Shown: positions 6,072 to 8,523 of the stretch, piece by piece
Layout of the letters: every line of letters begins with the position of its first letter
Position numbering within the stretch: the first letter of the stretch is position 1
Assembly: GCA_045600065.1 (NCBI GenBank)
Contig: JAZRXE010000062.1
Location: 1 to 8,523, forward strand
Reading direction: 5' to 3'
Length of the DNA stretch: 8,523 bases
From: RGIG2707 sp045600065
Lineage (GTDB): Bacteria > Bacillota > Clostridia > Peptostreptococcales > Anaerovoracaceae
Position numbers and translations under genes: made by a program
The notes under the pieces: model-generated
Database searches by the model: none
The model's input: only the letters and a program-made list of their open reading frames with translations
Told to the model about the DNA's origin: nothing

Positions 6072-7649
6072 ATGAGGATACTTACAGTCGCTGCGGGCAT
6101 AATGCTCTCCTTTGAGGGTGCGTTCTGCTTCCTGTTCAGCGCATATTCATTCAGTGCCGTAGCATTCCCGGTGGGCCTGGGCATGCTGATAACAGGCGCT
6201 CTTATAATAACTGCATATCTTGTATCGGGGCGTAAAAACCGTCTGCCGGATACAGTACTGGTGGAAGGCCTTGTTACTGCGATGTTCGGCTTTGCAGTGC
6301 TGAACAATCAGGTCAGCGACAATATGCTGACCATGTTCTTCGGCAGCCTTACATGTATTTCCGGCGCCACAAGACTTACCCAGAGTCTTGATGTAAGCCG
6401 CTACAAGCCCAGAGACTGGGCCAAGGTAATGCCGCTTTCCATAGTAAGCGCGGTATTCGGCGTCATCATGATGATGCCCGTTCTCGTATCTGCCACCAAT
6501 TCCCTGCTGCTTGTAGGCACGGCCTTTATAGTCAACGGACTGAGCCTGCTTGTTTACGCAATGTATATGGAAAAGCGCAGTTCCGACGAGAGGGCTGAGG
6601 AGAGCCGGCTGAGGGCAGAGGCCAAGAAGGCGGCACGGCAGGCAAAGGAAAAGCAGAGAGACGAGCTGCGCAAGCTTTCGAAAGAAGAAAGAGACGCCGC
6701 AAAGAAGGAGCTCAGGGCACAGCAAAAGGCTGAAAAGGCTGAAAAGCGCGCCGCAAGACAGGCTGAAAGGGCGGCAAGGCTTGCCGCAAGGCAGCCTGCA
6801 AGCGCAAATACCATAACCTTTACCAAGTCTGAAAGCGACGAGCTCAGAAGAATAGGAAAGGAACTGGGCTTTGAGGATCCCTCCCCGGAGGATATTCAGG
6901 GTTCTGAAGCCCCTGCACCGGACAGTAATGCCTCCGTCAGCGGCTATGCCGCCGGAGCAGCTGAAGCAGGTGTCATAAGTGCATCCGACTCAGGGAACGG
7001 GCAGCTCATGCCCGATGCGGTAGCCGAAGCATATTCAGAAGATCTTACGGACAGCATGGAATCGTTTTCAAATGACACAGACAGCGCCGCACAGACAGAC
7101 GCAGGCATGGGATATGATACGGATGTGCTGACCGAGATGAGCGAGCAGGAGATTTTCGATATGATGGGCCCTGCCTGGGAAGCCGATGAAGACGATATTG
7201 AGAGTACCAGACTCGTGCGTTCCATTATGGCGTCCAGATATCCGAGCTTTAAAAAGCCTACCGACATACCCAGCGTAAGGGCCAGGATGAGCTCTGATGC
7301 CGCAGATGAAAGTCCAGAACAAAGCAGGTCCCCGGAGATCCTTTCCGACCTGAGTGCTGTCAGGCTGGACGAGATAGAAGACGCAGCCGTAGAGCCTTTG
7401 TTCCCGGATGTGGAGCTTCCCGACGTGGAGCTTGTGGCAGAGGGCGGAGAGTCCTGGAAGCGCTTTGATATAATGCGTTCCATAGAAAAAGGCAAAAAGC
7501 TCAGGGAAGAGCTTCCCAGCTATACTCCCATAAGCCTGGATGAACTCAGGCCTGTGGAGCTGGATGCCTCCGACGCCGATGACAGCCGCTTTACCCAGCG
7601 CTTCAATATTACCTGGAAGGATCCTTTTTCTGAGGAAGAAGGCTGCTGA
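6072..7649 (+). CDS. Six-helix HdeD/DUF308-like membrane protein with coiled-coil and acidic tail
   Basis: This 525-aa protein has three parts. Residues 1-167 hold six hydrophobic helices (about 2-24, 30-52, 61-79, 85-104, 117-140, 143-166) in hairpin pairs, with the look of the HdeD/DUF308 family; E. coli HdeD is an acid-resistance membrane protein. Residues 168-241 are rich in Lys, Arg, Glu and Ala without proline or glycine and should form a long charged helix or coiled coil. By the positive-inside rule it is cytoplasmic. Residues 242-525 are acidic and low-complexity, with more conserved-looking islands: EMSEQEIFDMMGPAWE (355-370), RSIMASRYPSFKKPTDIP (383-400), WKRFDIMRSIEKGKKLREE (462-480) and FTQRFNITWKDPF (507-519). 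Ordinary HdeD proteins are under about 200 residues, so the tail is an addition. The start has AGAGGA at 6062-6067. It appears monocistronic. Its function is unknown; a membrane-anchored scaffold is one possibility. Confidence 0.85.
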   Translation: MRILTVAAGIMLSFEGAFCFLFSAYSFSAVAFPVGLGMLITGALIITAYLVSGRKNRLPDTVLVEGLVTAMFGFAVLNNQVSDNMLTMFFGSLTCISGATRLTQSLDVSRYKPRDWAKVMPLSIVSAVFGVIMMMPVLVSATNSLLLVGTAFIVNGLSLLVYAMYMEKRSSDERAEESRLRAEAKKAARQAKEKQRDELRKLSKEERDAAKKELRAQQKAEKAEKRAARQAERAARLAARQPASANTITFTKSESDELRRIGKELGFEDPSPEDIQGSEAPAPDSNASVSGYAAGAAEAGVISASDSGNGQLMPDAVAEAYSEDLTDSMESFSNDTDSAAQTDAGMGYDTDVLTEMSEQEIFDMMGPAWEADEDDIESTRLVRSIMASRYPSFKKPTDIPSVRARMSSDAADESPEQSRSPEILSDLSAVRLDEIEDAAVEPLFPDVELPDVELVAEGGESWKRFDIMRSIEKGKKLREELPSYTPISLDELRPVELDASDADDSRFTQRFNITWKDPFSEEEGC

Positions 7650-7685
7650 TCTGCCGGTATTGAAGAAAACACATAACGGTATTTG

Positions 7686-7720
7686 AATACCCTCTGCTGT
7701 TTTGCACGGCGGAGGGTATT
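7686..7720 (+). terminator. Hairpin after the DUF308-like gene, probable weak terminator
   Basis: AATACCCTC (7686-7694) pairs perfectly with GAGGGTATT (7712-7720). The stem can extend inward by five more pairs, two of them G-T. The following bases (GTGGTATTTA) lack a proper T tract, so termination may be weak. An alternative small hairpin, GGTATT-TG-AATACC (7678-7691), competes for the 5' arm. Confidence 0.45.
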
Positions 7721-7726
7721 GTGGTA

Positions 7727-7748
7727 TTTAATGCTTTACCGCATTAAA
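7727..7748. repeat. Perfect 8-bp inverted repeat upstream of the receptor promoter
   Basis: TTTAATGC (7727-7734) and GCATTAAA (7741-7748) are perfect inverted repeats around a 6-bp spacer. The 3' end is 3 bp before the -35 at 7752. The site could bind a regulator. A terminator role is less likely because the T-rich run begins only about 9 nt after the stem. Confidence 0.6.
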
Positions 7749-7751
7749 GTG

Positions 7752-7781
7752 TTGGATTTTCTTTTTTTGTTATGGTATTAT
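7752..7781 (+). promoter_or_regulatory. Promoter of the substrate-binding protein gene
   Basis: TTGGAT (7752-7757), an 18-nt T-rich spacer and TATTAT (7776-7781), preceded by TGG (extended -10), form a convincing vegetative-type promoter. The predicted start near 7788 gives a leader of about 36 nt. Confidence 0.6.
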
Positions 7782-7796
7782 TTTGAATATTACAAA

Positions 7797-7810
7797 GCCA
7801 TAGATATGGC
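7797..7810. repeat. 14-bp palindrome in the leader, next to the ribosome binding site
   Basis: GCCATA-GA-TATGGC is a perfect inverted repeat that ends directly before ACGGAGG. It sits at about +10 to +23 of the predicted transcript, so it could be a repressor operator. As RNA it could form only a 5-bp hairpin beside the ribosome binding site. Confidence 0.55.
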
Positions 7811-7823
7811 ACGGAGGTTGATT

Positions 7824-8523
7824 ATGAAAAAGTATTTATCTGTTCTGCTCGTGCTGACCATGCTCTTTACCATGGCAGCCTGCGGAGAAAAGAAGGAAGA
7901 TGAAGCAAAGGACAGGCTTGCGCTGATCAAGGAAGCCGGAGTTCTGACCGTTGCAACAGAGCCCTATTTTGCACCCTGCGAGTTCGTGGTGCCCGCCAAG
8001 GACGGAGCCGAGGAGTATATCGCTGGCTACGATATGGAGATCGCCAAGTACATCGCCGATAAGATCGGTGTGGAGCTTCAGATCGTTCCTCTTGACTACA
8101 GCGCGGTGCTTTCCGCAACAGCGGACGGCAAGTACGATCTGGCTATTTCCGGCATATCCTATTCCCTCGAAAGGGAAGAGGCCATGAAGCTTTCCAAGGG
8201 CTATGTGTTTGATGATATCGGCTGCGGTATCATGGTAAGGGAAGCCGATGCAGACAAGTATCAGACTGTAGATGACATGAAGGATGCAGTGATCATCTGC
8301 CAGAGTGGTTCCGTACAGGAAAAGATCATTCAGGACTGCCTCGGCACCAATTATAAGGAGCTTAAGCACGCCTCCAGCGTTACCGACTGCTATCTTGCCG
8401 TTCAGGAGGGCAAGGCTGACCTGTGTCCCTGCAACGCACAGAGCGCTGAGCTGTATGCACAGGCTAACGAAGGTCTGGCTGTTCCCGCCTTCAGATTCGA
8501 CGCAGATCCCGAATACGGCTCTG
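7824..8523 (+). CDS. Amino-acid-type ABC transporter substrate-binding lipoprotein (partial, 3' end outside window)
   Basis: The first 233 residues of a family 3 solute-binding protein are present. A Lys-Lys start, a hydrophobic stretch (4-17) and MAAC with Cys20 form a lipoprotein signal, so it is anchored outside the membrane and delivers ligand to an ABC importer. GYDMEIAKYIADKI (68-81) matches the family 3 signature G-[FY]-D-x-E. SGISYSLEREEAM (109-121) carries Arg117, which normally binds the ligand carboxylate, and CQSGSVQEK (159-167) is the second carboxylate contact. The Asp that usually contacts the amino group appears replaced by Asn204 in ADLCPCNAQSA. Seven cysteines beyond Cys20 are present, many for an exported receptor. 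GGAGG at 7813-7817 fixes the start. Ile codons are mostly ATC, unlike the ATA-rich genes nearby, which suggests high expression. A permease and an ATPase would be expected downstream. Confidence 0.93.
   Translation, partial: MKKYLSVLLVLTMLFTMAACGEKKEDEAKDRLALIKEAGVLTVATEPYFAPCEFVVPAKDGAEEYIAGYDMEIAKYIADKIGVELQIVPLDYSAVLSATADGKYDLAISGISYSLEREEAMKLSKGYVFDDIGCGIMVREADADKYQTVDDMKDAVIICQSGSVQEKIIQDCLGTNYKELKHASSVTDCYLAVQEGKADLCPCNAQSAELYAQANEGLAVPAFRFDADPEYGS

Noticed and set aside
6147..6725. A 192-codon minus-strand frame antisense to the DUF308-like gene
   Set aside because: It is antisense to the membrane domain, with no plausible start signal or domain.
6724..6741. Tandem 9-bp repeat AAAAGGCTG in the DUF308-like gene
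   Set aside because: It simply encodes the repeated K-A-E pattern of the charged helix and does not look like a separate element.

Overview
The window looks like chromosomal DNA from a Clostridia-type Firmicute. The evidence is AGGAGG-like ribosome binding sites, a lipoprotein ABC-transporter receptor, several flavoproteins typical of anaerobes, heavy use of AGG for Arg and ATA for Ile, and a short tandem repeat of a REP-like type that I recall from clostridial genomes. The exact family cannot be fixed from the sequence. There are no rRNA or tRNA genes, CRISPR arrays, insertion sequences or phage genes.

Layout. (1) 1-1810, plus strand: a tightly packed operon entered from the left edge. It holds the last 21 codons of an unidentified gene, then a PfkB-family kinase resembling pseudouridine kinase (1 nt gap), then a Nif3-like dinuclear-metal protein (0 nt gap). 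(2) 1811-2235: a convergent gene-free stretch of 425 bp. It carries two copies of a 34-bp hairpin repeat, one or two plus-strand terminator-like structures and a clear minus-strand terminator. (3) 2236-5943, minus strand: three flavoprotein genes read right to left. They are a BaiN/YhiN-family FAD oxidoreductase, a COG2509-type FAD-dependent dehydrogenase, and a cysteine-rich NADPH-dependent FMN reductase/flavodoxin-family protein that overlaps the previous gene by 4 nt. (4) 5944-6071: a divergent promoter region with overlapping -10 elements on the two strands. (5) 6072-7649, plus strand: a 525-aa protein with an HdeD/DUF308-like six-helix membrane domain, a long charged helix and an acidic tail. 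(6) 7650-7823: a hairpin after that gene, two perfect inverted repeats and a good extended -10 promoter. (7) 7824 to the right edge: the first 233 residues of an amino-acid-type ABC transporter substrate-binding lipoprotein.

How the genes may work together. The kinase and Nif3 protein are probably co-translated with the upstream gene and may belong to a nucleoside or modified-nucleoside salvage or repair pathway; this is inference. The three minus-strand flavoproteins form one transcription unit, and the last two are translationally coupled, so they may serve linked redox steps. The membrane protein and the transporter receptor each have their own promoter.

I see no unmistakable undescribed system. 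The best candidates for follow-up are the membrane/coiled-coil/acidic-tail protein, the coupled flavoprotein trio, the bidirectional promoter, and the divergent ligand site of the transporter receptor.
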